Shown: positions 17,670-25,369 of the stretch, one piece after another
Numbering within the stretch: position 1 is the first letter of the stretch
Layout: every line of letters starts with the position of its first letter
DNA from: an uncultured Collinsella sp.
Lineage (GTDB): Bacteria; Actinomycetota; Coriobacteriia; Coriobacteriales; Coriobacteriaceae
NCBI GenBank assembly: GCA_958438125.1
Contig: CAUBQN010000002.1
Span: 1-45,946, forward strand
Length of the DNA stretch: 45,946 nucleotides
Reading direction: 5' to 3'
The notes under the pieces: model-generated
The model's database searches: none
What the model saw: the letters and a program-made list of their open reading frames with translations, nothing else
Told to the model about the DNA's origin: nothing
Translations under genes and position numbers: made by a program

Positions 17670-17691
17670 TTTCAATGAAAGGAATGGGGAA

Positions 17692-18855
17692 ATGCGTTAC
17701 GACTTCGATCGCGTCATCGACAGAATGGGTACCTACAGCACCCAATGGGACTATGCGGCCGACCGGTTTGGCAGCGCAGACGTGCTTCCCTTTTCCATCT
17801 CGGACACCGACTTCGCCGTGCCCGACGAGGTCATGGATGCCCTCCGCGCCCGCATGGAACACCCCATCTTTGGCTATACCCGCTGGAACCATAGTGACTA
17901 CAAGGGTAGTGTTGCCGGCTGGTTTGCCAGGGACGGGGCGTCCCACGTGGACATGGACTGGGTCGTGTACAGCCCGAGCGTTATCTTCTCGGCCGCGACG
18001 GTCATTCGTCTGGTGAGCGAGCCGAATGACGCCGTGGTGACGCTCACTCCCATGTATGACGCCTTCTACGGCCTGATTGAGGGCAACGGGCGCGAGCTTG
18101 TGGCCGTTGCTCAGGCGAGCGCCATGGACGGCTACGGTCTCGATTGGGATGCCCTTGAGGTGGCGCTTGCCCGCCCCGAGGCAAAGGTTATGCTGCTCAC
18201 CAACCCGCATAACCCCACAGGCAAGGTCTTCACGGCAGGCGAGCTTGCTCGTATTGTGGAGCTCTGCCATGCCAACGGGGTCTTTCTCATTTCGGATGAC
18301 ATCCATCGCGATATGATTCTGGGCGAAACTCCCTACACACCCGTGACGAACATCACGCGCGAGGGCGCGGCGCTGCTGTGTTCGGCCTCCAAGACGTTCA
18401 ACACGCCCGGGCTCATCGGGTCCTATGCGCTCATCCCCGACGATGACCTGCGCGAACGCTTCCTGTTTGAGCTCAAGCAAAAAAACGCCCTGTCGAGCGT
18501 GAGTATCTTGGGGATGACTGCCCAGATGGCGGCGTATCGCTCGTGCTCCGAGTATGTGGACGAGCTTGTGGCCTATATTCGCGGCAACATGCAGGCGCTC
18601 AAGGATTTCCTTGCCGCCAATCTGCCCGAGATCCGCTTTGCGGTGCCGCAGGGGACCTATCTTGCCTGGATGGATGCCTCGGGCCTGGAGTTGGATGCGA
18701 CCGAGCTCCAGCGCCGGCTCGTCGAGGTGGGCCATATTGGCATCATGTCGGGTGAGACGTACGGCGGTGCCGGGTACCTGCGCATGAATCTCGCCTGTCC
18801 GCGCTCGAAGGTTGAGAGGGAGATGGAGCGGATGCTCGCCGGCATCCGCTCGTAG
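17692..18855 (+). CDS. MalY/PatB-family PLP enzyme (probable C-S beta-lyase)
   Basis: This 387-aa fold-type I PLP enzyme belongs to the MalY/PatB group, which mostly cleaves cystathionine, cysteine or S-conjugates to a thiol, pyruvate and ammonia. The typical N-terminus DFDRVIDRMGTYSTQWD is followed by LPFSISDTDFAVPDEVMDAL. Later motifs are TNPHNPTGKVF, LISDDIHRDMI, and SASKTFNTPGL with K234 as the PLP lysine. ATG 17692 follows AAAGGAATGGGGAA. It lies in the PTS operon with a regulator and a dipeptidase, recalling E. coli malXY, where a PTS permease is paired with MalY. Substrate is unproven. Confidence 0.9.
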   Translation: MRYDFDRVIDRMGTYSTQWDYAADRFGSADVLPFSISDTDFAVPDEVMDALRARMEHPIFGYTRWNHSDYKGSVAGWFARDGASHVDMDWVVYSPSVIFSAATVIRLVSEPNDAVVTLTPMYDAFYGLIEGNGRELVAVAQASAMDGYGLDWDALEVALARPEAKVMLLTNPHNPTGKVFTAGELARIVELCHANGVFLISDDIHRDMILGETPYTPVTNITREGAALLCSASKTFNTPGLIGSYALIPDDDLRERFLFELKQKNALSSVSILGMTAQMAAYRSCSEYVDELVAYIRGNMQALKDFLAANLPEIRFAVPQGTYLAWMDASGLELDATELQRRLVEVGHIGIMSGETYGGAGYLRMNLACPRSKVEREMERMLAGIRS

Positions 18856-18859
18856 CGGC

Positions 18860-20626
18860 ATGATCAGCAAGAGACAGAGACAGCTCCTGCGGGCGCTCGA
18901 CGACGGCCCACGCTCTGGTGCCGAGCTCGCCGAGATACTCGGCGTCTCCCGCCGCACCGTGGTGCGCGAAGTGGCGAGCATGAGCGCGTGGCTTGAGTCC
19001 GTGGGCGCCGGTAGTATCTCGAGCGATCCCAACTACCATCTGATGGTCACATCCGAGGATGCGATCGCCTCCATCTTGTCGCAGGACCTCACCGACGAGG
19101 CGCGCGTCCTCATGTGCGTGCTCTCCCGGCCGGGGATCTCGACGGCGCAGATCTCAGGGGAGACCTATCTCTCGGTCCGCTCCGTGCGCGCAGCGATGGA
19201 TGAGATCAACGTCCGGCTGCGCGGGGTCGTCGCGCTCGAGGCGCGCGTGGGCTACGGGATCGATGCGGACTTTAGCGGCATGGGACCGGCGGACCTCTTG
19301 GCGGCGCTCGCCATCGACAATACCGGTATTGCCGCTGAGCTCGAGCGCTCATGCGGCTGGGACTCCCTGATGCGCCTGATCGGCGAACGGGGCGAGGAAT
19401 ACCGCCTGCTCATGGAGCCGTATCTGTCGCAGCGCCAGCTGAGGATGCAGACGCTCGCCGCCGTCTGGTGCAGCGCGTGGCTCGTGCCCGACGCCCCGGG
19501 CGGCGCCGGCGCCGGCGCCGGCGCGCGTGCCGTCACCGAGTTCCAGCAGTACAAAAAAGACCTGCTCTACCGCCTGGTCACGCGCCGTGCGGCCATTCTG
19601 GCGCGCATCAGCGAGGTGCTCGTCTCGCACGGCATTAAGTCGACGCGCGAGGACCTCGGTAGTCTTATCTTCGACCATGTGCTGCGCTGCGCTCTCTTTC
19701 CCACGCTCATGTCGGCGGAAATCCAAAAGCAGATGCGCGGGATCCGTATGGAGCACCCGTTTGAGTTCGACTTTGGCGCTGATCTCTCCGAGTGCCTGCG
19801 CGCATTTGACGAGCATCTGTTTGTGGAGCCCGACTTCCTCTCGCTCTACGTGCTGGCTTCGCTGGAGCACTTTACGCGCCATCCCGTGAGCCTACTTTTG
19901 GTCTGCGGGCGCCCTTCTGTGGCGACCATCAACAAATCCCTGATCGAGCGCGGCGTCGACGGCGTCGAGGTCGAGCTCGTGGACAGCGAGCCGCTCGCCC
20001 GGCACGCGCTTGAGGACGGATCGTTTGACCTGGTGGTGGGCGACGCCGCGGCAGCGCGAAACTTTAAGGCCGCACGTGAATGGGACCTCTCGTTTTCGGG
20101 CGTGCTCTCGGCCTACGAGGTCGACCGCATCCGCCAGATGGCGCTGCGTGTGCTCTACGAGCGCGATATCGCGAGCCTGCTACCGCGCGCGAGCTATCTT
20201 GAGCTGCATGTTGAGGCCGGCGACTACCTCGATGAGCTGTCGCGCGCCCTCGGCGGGCTGGTGGCAGCGCATGCGATCTCGGCAGATGAGGCGGCCCTCA
20301 TCATGGACCGCGAATGCCAGGGCGACCGCCTGCAGCTGGGACATGTCGCGTTCCCGCATACCATCACGCCGGTCGCTGCCTCGACGTTTCGCCTGCTCGC
20401 TATCATGCCCGATGCGCCTCTTCGCGACGGCGACGAGCAGATCGACCTAGTGGTGGTGACGCTTGCGAGCCAGCGCCTGGCCGACAAGAGCAGCATGTTC
20501 AACTATCTGTTCTCCGTGCTGCACGATGCTGAGCGCGCCGGTGTGCGCTTGCCGCACACCTACGAGGAGACCGTCGCGTTCTTGGGGCGCGACTTTGGCT
20601 ATGCCGAGGAGAAGAGCGATGAGTGA
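18860..20626 (+). CDS. PRD-containing PTS-regulated transcriptional activator
   Basis: This 588-aa regulator resembles BglG/MtlR/LicR-type activators. An N-terminal HTH (about 3-50; GAELAEILGVSRRTVVREV) is followed by a second winged helix (ISTAQISGETYLSVRSVRAAMDEI). PRD-like segments include FDHVLRCALFPTL and FLSLYVLASLEHFTRHP. An EIIB-like region (LLLVCGRPSVATINKSL) and a C-terminal EIIA-like domain with LGHVAFPHT complete the order. Phosphorylation by HPr and the operon's EII proteins would tune activity. A GAGAGAGA insert near residue 216 comes from a GGCGCC tandem repeat. ATG 18860 lies 4 bp after the lyase stop, and the 3' end overlaps the next gene. Confidence 0.87.
   Translation: MISKRQRQLLRALDDGPRSGAELAEILGVSRRTVVREVASMSAWLESVGAGSISSDPNYHLMVTSEDAIASILSQDLTDEARVLMCVLSRPGISTAQISGETYLSVRSVRAAMDEINVRLRGVVALEARVGYGIDADFSGMGPADLLAALAIDNTGIAAELERSCGWDSLMRLIGERGEEYRLLMEPYLSQRQLRMQTLAAVWCSAWLVPDAPGGAGAGAGARAVTEFQQYKKDLLYRLVTRRAAILARISEVLVSHGIKSTREDLGSLIFDHVLRCALFPTLMSAEIQKQMRGIRMEHPFEFDFGADLSECLRAFDEHLFVEPDFLSLYVLASLEHFTRHPVSLLLVCGRPSVATINKSLIERGVDGVEVELVDSEPLARHALEDGSFDLVVGDAAAARNFKAAREWDLSFSGVLSAYEVDRIRQMALRVLYERDIASLLPRASYLELHVEAGDYLDELSRALGGLVAAHAISADEAALIMDRECQGDRLQLGHVAFPHTITPVAASTFRLLAIMPDAPLRDGDEQIDLVVVTLASQRLADKSSMFNYLFSVLHDAERAGVRLPHTYEETVAFLGRDFGYAEEKSDE
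19502..19525 (+). repeat. In-frame GGCGCC hexanucleotide tandem repeat
   Basis: Four near-perfect copies of GGCGCC (the last is GGCGCG) encode alternating Gly-Ala in the PRD regulator. Hexamer gain or loss would preserve frame, so linker length may vary between strains. Confidence 0.75.
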
Positions 20627-22136
20627 CGAGGCGATGGGGGCGCGCGGGGCGCTTGCGGCCGCATATGGCGTGGCGGGCGCTACTGGATCGATAACGGGGG
20701 CTGGGCTGACGCCGGCTGCCGAGATCCGCGCCTATGTGGATGAGGTCTGGCCGAGCTTTCTTGATGATCTTGAGGCGCTCGTGGTCGTGCCGAGCGTGGT
20801 CGACGAGTCGCGCGCCGTGGCGGGCGCCCCGTGGGGCATGGAATGTCATCGTGCGCTTTGCGTTGCGATGGATGTGGCGCGCCGCCAGGGGCTTTCGGTC
20901 GTTGACTGCGATGGGTACGTCGCGTATGGCGAGCTTGCCGGTGAGACGCCCGAACAGGTGGCGACGATTGCCCATGTGGACGTGGTTCCAGCGGGCGAGG
21001 GCTGGACGGTCGAACCCTATGCTTTAACGCGTCGCGAGGGTGTGCTTATGGGCCGCGGCGTGCTCGATGACAAGGGCGCGGCGCTGGCCTCGATCTATGC
21101 TGCCGGGTTTTTGGCGCGCCGCGTGCGCAACGGCTGGAAGCCGCAGCGGACGCTCCGCTGCATCTTGGGCGCCTCGGAGGAGGCGGGCATGATGGACGTG
21201 CGTCGCTACCTAACGGATCACGAACCGCCGGCATTTTTGTTCACACCCGATGCCGAGTTTGCCGTCTGCTGCGGGGAGAAAGGCTGCGTCAACGCCGAGG
21301 TCTCGCGCGCGGTCGACAGCGCCGGGGCAATCATCGAGCTTACGGGCGGCGTGGCGAGAAACGCGGTGCCCGCCCGTGCCGAAGCGCTCGTGTGCATGGA
21401 CGCCTGCGTGGATGGGTTACCCCGCGCCGAGGGGATCGATGTGGAGCCCGTCGGCGACGGCACTGCCCGCATTGTGGCCCACGGCGTCGCCGGGCATGCC
21501 GCCGAACCGGCGGGTACGGTGAACGCCATCGGCGTGTTGGCGGCCTATCTGGCCGCATGCGGTGTCTGCAGCGCGGCCGAGCGCGAGTTCCTCGGCTTTT
21601 GCAAGCGGGCCCTTGGTGTATGGGACGGCTCCGGCTTGGGAATCGATGTCGCAGACGAGCTGTTCGGCGGCCTCACGTGTATCGGCGGAACTATACGCAC
21701 TCAGGCGGGGAGCTTTGTGCTCACGCTCGATGCGCGCCTTCCGGGTGCGGCCGATGTCGGGCAGGTGGGCCGTCGCATCGAGGACGTTGCGCGCGAGTAC
21801 GGCTGCGAGGCGCGTATCATCCATGTGCGGGAGCCGTTCACCATGGACCCCCAATCGCCCGAGGTCATGGCGCTCCGTCGTGCCTACGAGGAGTTCGCGG
21901 GCCGGCCCGCGGTGCCGTTTGCTATTGGCGGGGGCACGTATGCACATCACTTTCCGCGTGCCGTGGGGTTCGGTCCGCTCGACCGCGCTGAGCCGCTGCC
22001 CGATTGGGTCGGCCCCGAGCACGGCCCCGACGAGGGTATCTGGGAGCGCCAGCTCAAGCGCGCCCTCGCCATCTACATCCGTAGCCTCGAATCCCTCCTC
22101 AACCCTAAAGTGAGGATAGACCCAAAATTGGGGTAA
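20619..22136 (+). CDS. M20-family dipeptidase (PepV/Sapep-like)
   Basis: This 505-aa cytoplasmic metallopeptidase resembles PepV/Sapep, which hydrolyse Xaa-dipeptides. Di-metal ligands are visible: His and Asp in TIAHVDVVPAGEGW, Asp in GRGVLDDKGA, the Glu pair in GASEEAGM, Asp in FTPDAEFAV and His in TYAHHFP. A lid domain is inserted between the catalytic halves. ATG 20619 overlaps the regulator's stop region and has GAGGAGAAG upstream; longer in-frame starts fall inside the regulator. The last residues (VRIDPKLG) and stop codon lie within an intergenic repeat. Operon placement suggests it processes a peptide part of the PTS substrate, which is inference. Confidence 0.88.
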   Translation: MSDEAMGARGALAAAYGVAGATGSITGAGLTPAAEIRAYVDEVWPSFLDDLEALVVVPSVVDESRAVAGAPWGMECHRALCVAMDVARRQGLSVVDCDGYVAYGELAGETPEQVATIAHVDVVPAGEGWTVEPYALTRREGVLMGRGVLDDKGAALASIYAAGFLARRVRNGWKPQRTLRCILGASEEAGMMDVRRYLTDHEPPAFLFTPDAEFAVCCGEKGCVNAEVSRAVDSAGAIIELTGGVARNAVPARAEALVCMDACVDGLPRAEGIDVEPVGDGTARIVAHGVAGHAAEPAGTVNAIGVLAAYLAACGVCSAAEREFLGFCKRALGVWDGSGLGIDVADELFGGLTCIGGTIRTQAGSFVLTLDARLPGAADVGQVGRRIEDVAREYGCEARIIHVREPFTMDPQSPEVMALRRAYEEFAGRPAVPFAIGGGTYAHHFPRAVGFGPLDRAEPLPDWVGPEHGPDEGIWERQLKRALAIYIRSLESLLNPKVRIDPKLG

Positions 22137-22190
22137 TGGTGTCGCATGGGTAGCATAGTCCCAATTTGGGGTTAGTCTCCATTTTGGGAT
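22121..22190. repeat. Palindromic repeat cluster at convergent gene ends
   Basis: Three related words with AAATTGGG/CCCAATTT-type cores occur: around 22121, 22160 and 22179. The last two are tandem (TAGTCCCAATTTGGGGTTAGTC-like, then a diverged copy beginning TAGTCTCC). The first is inverted to the second. The dipeptidase stop and the nuclease stop (22190-22192) both fall in or at this repeat. Confidence 0.6.
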
Positions 22191-23173
22191 TAGTCGCCGT
22201 TGGTCTGGTTGCGGCCGGTGGCGTAGTCGATCTGCACGTGCGGCTGCAGGTTGTAGCAGTATACGTGGAAGCAGAGGGTCTTGCCGTGGTCCTCGACCGA
22301 TTGCGCCTCAAGGCGCACGCCACGGCAGACAAGTTCCTCTTCGTTATACATGGGCGTGACACGGTAGAGCACATGGTTACCCGTATCGCGGATGTAGCCG
22401 AGAATCTGCTCTTCAAACGGCAGCATGCCCGTCTCGTTGAGATAACGCGTGCCGGTGAGGAGATTCTTGCGATTGGCGTTCTCGCCGCAGAGTGACCAGG
22501 CGATAAGGTGGCAGCGGTTGTAGAGGCTCTGGCCTGGAATAAAGTCGTAGCGCTGTTGGTGCCAACCGGCAGGATGGATGCGCGAGATGTCGCCGCGCTT
22601 TCCCTGTCCGAGTGATTCGGGGCCCACGCAGGCGAGCGCTTTGCGGGTGCGGCCCAAGCTGTCGAGCTTGGAGAACTTCTTAAAGCAACCTTCTTCTGTA
22701 GCGCGCTCGTATTCATCGAGGGTGAATGACGGCGTGCCGAGCGGGTGCGTGCTGTCGGCGCGCAGGGCAACGTAGGGGTTGCCGGCGTAGTCGGGAATGC
22801 TGCTGAGATATACGCCGCGGGCGCGGTGGAGATCGGGGTTTTCGACCTCGTCGATGGGGGTGGCGGCGCTGTCTGTGGAAGCACCGTCGCCGGTGTCGGT
22901 TGCGGCGGAATTGGAGCCATCGCCGGAGTCTTGGCTATTTTGAGAGTCCGAGGAGCTCGCTGTTCCCGATTCGAGTCGGGCAACCAGGTCCGCCTCGTCG
23001 TCGGTGCGGCTGGGACTCTCGTCTTGCTTCTCGGCCAGAGCCGCTGCCTGCTCATCGCTTTGCGGCGACAACAGCTTGGGCGCCCCGTCGAGCGACCCTG
23101 TGAACAGCGCAAACCCCAGCACCACGGCGGTGCCGATGGAAAGTACTTGCTTGTAGGCGGACTTGCGCGACAT
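22190..23173 (-). CDS. Secreted or membrane-anchored DNA/RNA non-specific endonuclease
   Basis: This 327-aa protein is of the NUC/EndA family. An N-terminal signal or anchor (SAYKQVLSIGTAVVLGFALFTGS, about 5-27) precedes a Ser/Asp/Gly-rich linker to about residue 105. The nuclease domain follows, with LYNRCHLIAWSLCGENANRKNLLTGTRYLN, corresponding to the DRGH active-site motif (here NRCH, with the general-base His retained) and the metal-binding Asn. It likely degrades extracellular nucleic acid for nutrition, or handles DNA at the surface as EndA does. CAGGAGCCTCC precedes the ATG. It lies downstream of larE on the same strand but about 380 bp away. Confidence 0.87.
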   Translation of the reverse strand: MSRKSAYKQVLSIGTAVVLGFALFTGSLDGAPKLLSPQSDEQAAALAEKQDESPSRTDDEADLVARLESGTASSSDSQNSQDSGDGSNSAATDTGDGASTDSAATPIDEVENPDLHRARGVYLSSIPDYAGNPYVALRADSTHPLGTPSFTLDEYERATEEGCFKKFSKLDSLGRTRKALACVGPESLGQGKRGDISRIHPAGWHQQRYDFIPGQSLYNRCHLIAWSLCGENANRKNLLTGTRYLNETGMLPFEEQILGYIRDTGNHVLYRVTPMYNEEELVCRGVRLEAQSVEDHGKTLCFHVYCYNLQPHVQIDYATGRNQTNGD

Positions 23174-23326
23174 GGAGGCTCCTGGATGGACGGTTGGGAA
23201 TCTACCAGTCTAGCAGGAGCCGGCAGGGGCCGTTCTGTCGAACAAATACTCAAGATTTGGGATAGACGCTACTGATTCATTTGCCTCATATGGAGCTGCG
23301 GTGGTTGTGTATGTGGGGCTATTTTG

Positions 23327-23377
23327 CGTTTCCCCAGATAAAACCTGCCAAAATAAACCTGTCCCTTTTTGGTAGGT
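23327..23377. repeat. REP-like hairpin unit, copy 1 (CCTGTCCC core)
   Basis: ACCTGCCAAAA pairs with TTTTGGTAGGT around a loop holding AAACCTGTCCC. The whole unit, including the leading GCGTTTCCCCAGATA, recurs inverted at 26531-26582 and directly at 28702-28754. Confidence 0.8.
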
Positions 23378-23405
23378 CAGTTAACGCAGTCCAGGTTGAG
23401 CATAT

Positions 23406-23519
23406 GCGAGCGAGCAGGCTCCGGGTGCGGTAAGGTGACGTGAAACAAGCGGGCGCTGACCTTTTGGTCGCGCCCGTGAAGTTGAACGTCAGATTGCCGT
23501 GCCCGGGGCCTGCGCAGCG
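23406..23519 (+). ncRNA. Conserved structured element, copy 1 (candidate RNA)
   Basis: A long interrupted hairpin. Outer arm 23414-23433 pairs with 23494-23513 over 20 positions (some G-U). GG/GA mismatches follow, then TGACGT (23436-23441) with ACGTCA (23486-23491), a tandem GA/GA loop, AAC/GTT, and a distal stem GCGGGCGC-T-GACC with GGTC-GCGCCCGT closed by TTTT. The second copy at 32915-33024 keeps the fold with compensatory changes. The plus strand is proposed because tandem GA/GA would be a stable RNA motif there; orientation is not proven. It lies between larE and the nuclease gene. Confidence 0.6.
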
Positions 23520-23526
23520 CCGAGCA

Positions 23527-23553
23527 GTTACGCCGTTTGTAAAACGGCGTAAC
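23527..23553. repeat. Hairpin abutting the larE stop codon
   Basis: Perfect 12-bp arms GTTACGCCGTTT / AAACGGCGTAAC with a GTA loop end one base before the larE stop codon (minus strand). No T-tract follows on the minus strand, so intrinsic termination is uncertain. The equivalent hairpin exists beside copy 2 with a different sequence. Confidence 0.6.
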
Positions 23554-24432
23554 CTAAAGGTTCATGTTGCCGTGAATGTAGGGGGTGACCTCGGGGGAGA
23601 TATGGTCGCAGCCCAGCTCGCGCAGCGCGGACTCGATGGCGGCGGGCAGCGGGGTTTTGCCCTCGGCGTCAACGGCGTTGCCACCGAGGGTAGCAATCTT
23701 GGCGACATCTGCGGGTGCGGCCTCGATATGCATGCAGCCGCCGATCAAGCGCGCGCGTACCTGTGCCAGATCAAGATCGTGCAGGTAATCTTCGCAGGCG
23801 CGGATTAAATCGACCTTCTCGCGCGTAAGCTCCTCGCCCGTGGGGACGCGGGTGGCAAGACATGCTCCCGCCGGCAGGTTCCAAACGGGATAGCCCCATG
23901 CGCGCAGCAGCTCGCGCTCTTCGTCCTTGGTAAAGCCGACCTCCATGAGAGGGGAGCGTACGCCGAGCTCTTTTGCCGCACGCATGCCGGGGCGGTAGTC
24001 ACCGCGATCGCTTGCATTGCTGCCATCGATGACGGTGGGAAAGCCGAGCGACTTGGCGTGGTTGACGATGGCGGTAAAGCCGGCGTGCTTGCAGTGGTAG
24101 CAGCGATTGGCATCGTTGCAGGCTACCTGGGGGAGCTGCAGCTGATCCACCGAAAGATTGAGCACGGGGAGTTTAAAATGCGGTCCTTCATTGGCTTGTC
24201 CATCAACGGACCGCTCAAACGAAGCCTGCTCGGGCGTGCCGATGAGCGGCGTGGTGAGATGGACGAGGAGGGTATTGGTAGGCATGATGCGGGCGCATAC
24301 GGCGGCCAAAAAGCTGCTGTCGACGCCACCGGAAAACCCGATAGCCACGCGCCCGTATGCCAAAAGCAGCTGTTCGAGCGCCGATAGCTTGTCTTGAAGC
24401 TCCTCTGCGGGTGCCGTGGTGTCTAAAATCAT
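23554..24432 (-). CDS. larE: ATP-dependent sacrificial sulfur transferase LarE
   Basis: This 292-aa PP-loop enzyme inserts sulfur into pyridinium-3,5-biscarboxylate mononucleotide during synthesis of the nickel-pincer cofactor of lactate racemase. The PP-loop is SGGVDS (34-39). CNDANRCYHCKHAGF and NLPAGACLATRVPTGEELT are family signatures; C191 in the latter corresponds to the sacrificial cysteine of Lactobacillus LarE, which becomes dehydroalanine. AAGGATTG precedes the ATG. No larA, larB or larC lies in this window, so the target enzyme must be elsewhere or the protein serves another sulfur transfer. Divergent from a HAD phosphatase. Confidence 0.9.
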   Translation of the reverse strand: MILDTTAPAEELQDKLSALEQLLLAYGRVAIGFSGGVDSSFLAAVCARIMPTNTLLVHLTTPLIGTPEQASFERSVDGQANEGPHFKLPVLNLSVDQLQLPQVACNDANRCYHCKHAGFTAIVNHAKSLGFPTVIDGSNASDRGDYRPGMRAAKELGVRSPLMEVGFTKDEERELLRAWGYPVWNLPAGACLATRVPTGEELTREKVDLIRACEDYLHDLDLAQVRARLIGGCMHIEAAPADVAKIATLGGNAVDAEGKTPLPAAIESALRELGCDHISPEVTPYIHGNMNL

Positions 24433-24528
24433 GAAACAATCCTTATCGTTGAGTACTCGATTGAAAACTATAATCCTAATGCGTTACTTGCCATAAGACT
24501 TCTATCTGTGTAACGAAAGTGCAATATG

Positions 24529-24545
24529 GTATATACGTTATATAC
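24529..24545. promoter_or_regulatory. Palindromic operator candidate in the larE-HAD divergent region
   Basis: GTATATA-CGT-TATATAC is a perfect palindrome of the size bound by GntR-type regulators. It lies just before a TTGTCA hexamer (24549-24554) that could be the -35 of the HAD gene. Confidence 0.4.
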
Positions 24546-24605
24546 AAGTTGTCAAATGCGGTAGAGTTGCGGCAATGCGACAGCGAGAGTCGATGGGGGA
24601 CCGAT

Positions 24606-25256
24606 ATGATCAAGGCTGTTATTTTTGACATGGATGGAACGCTGGTCGATACCGAGCGTTTGGGGATTAGGGCCTGGAAGGCAGGCGCCGCTGAGCTGGG
24701 GCTCGCGATTGATGAAGCGCTGATCCATCAGTTTATCGGTCGCACGCTACCCGATGTCATGAACATCCTCGATAAGCATTACGGCAGCCACGAGACCGCC
24801 GAGGCGATCTATGTCCGCCACAAGGAGATTCGCGACGAGATGGTCAAGACCGATCTGGAGCTTAAGGCCGGCGCTGCCGAGTGCATAGACGAGCTGTTGG
24901 CTGCGGGCTATCACGTAGGCCTTGCAACGTCATCGCGCCATGTTACGGCCGAGCGCAACCTTAAAGCATTCGGTCTTTTTGACAAGTTTGAAACGGTAAC
25001 GTGTGGCGAGGACGTCGTGCATGGCAAGCCCGACCCCGAGATGTATCTGCTCGCCTGCGAGCGCGCGGGCTTTACTCCCGAGGAATGTGCCGTGGTCGAG
25101 GATTCGCGCAACGGCTGCGTCTCGGGCATTACGGCTGGCTGCCACGTCTTTGCCGTCCCCGATATCGTGCCGCTGCCGCAGGACGTGGTGGATGGCTGCG
25201 AGGCCGTGCTCGATACGTTGTTCGATCTGGCGGCGGCGGTCAAGGCCGTGCGCTAG
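24606..25256 (+). CDS. HAD-superfamily hydrolase, beta-phosphoglucomutase/phosphatase type
   Basis: This 216-aa haloacid dehalogenase-fold phosphatase has motif I FDMDGTLVDTE at the N-terminus (nucleophile and acid/base Asp). An alpha-helical C1 cap spans about 16-80, motif II is in LATSSR, motif III Lys in HGKPDPEMY, and motif IV in CAVVEDSRNGCVSG. The cap type and the GKPDPE/VVEDS pattern fit sugar-phosphate phosphatases or beta-phosphoglucomutase relatives, but the substrate cannot be fixed. ATG 24606 follows GATGGGGGACC. An upstream in-frame ATG at 24519 lies in the AT-rich promoter region and is rejected. Confidence 0.88.
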   Translation: MIKAVIFDMDGTLVDTERLGIRAWKAGAAELGLAIDEALIHQFIGRTLPDVMNILDKHYGSHETAEAIYVRHKEIRDEMVKTDLELKAGAAECIDELLAAGYHVGLATSSRHVTAERNLKAFGLFDKFETVTCGEDVVHGKPDPEMYLLACERAGFTPEECAVVEDSRNGCVSGITAGCHVFAVPDIVPLPQDVVDGCEAVLDTLFDLAAAVKAVR

Positions 25257-25303
25257 ACAATTGCGGCGTTGAAACGAGCAATTGCTTACGTTTGCGCTTA
25301 AAC

Positions 25304-25336
25304 AAAAGGGGTCCGGCAATGGTCGGGCCCCTTTTG
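25304..25336. terminator. Bidirectional terminator between HAD and LacI genes
   Basis: AAAAGGGGTCCG and CGGGCCCCTTTT pair around GCAATGGT, with A- and T-tracts on both sides serving the convergent genes. Confidence 0.85.
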
Positions 25337-25369
25337 CTTAAGCGGCGACTTAGCATACTCGCGGGCGTG

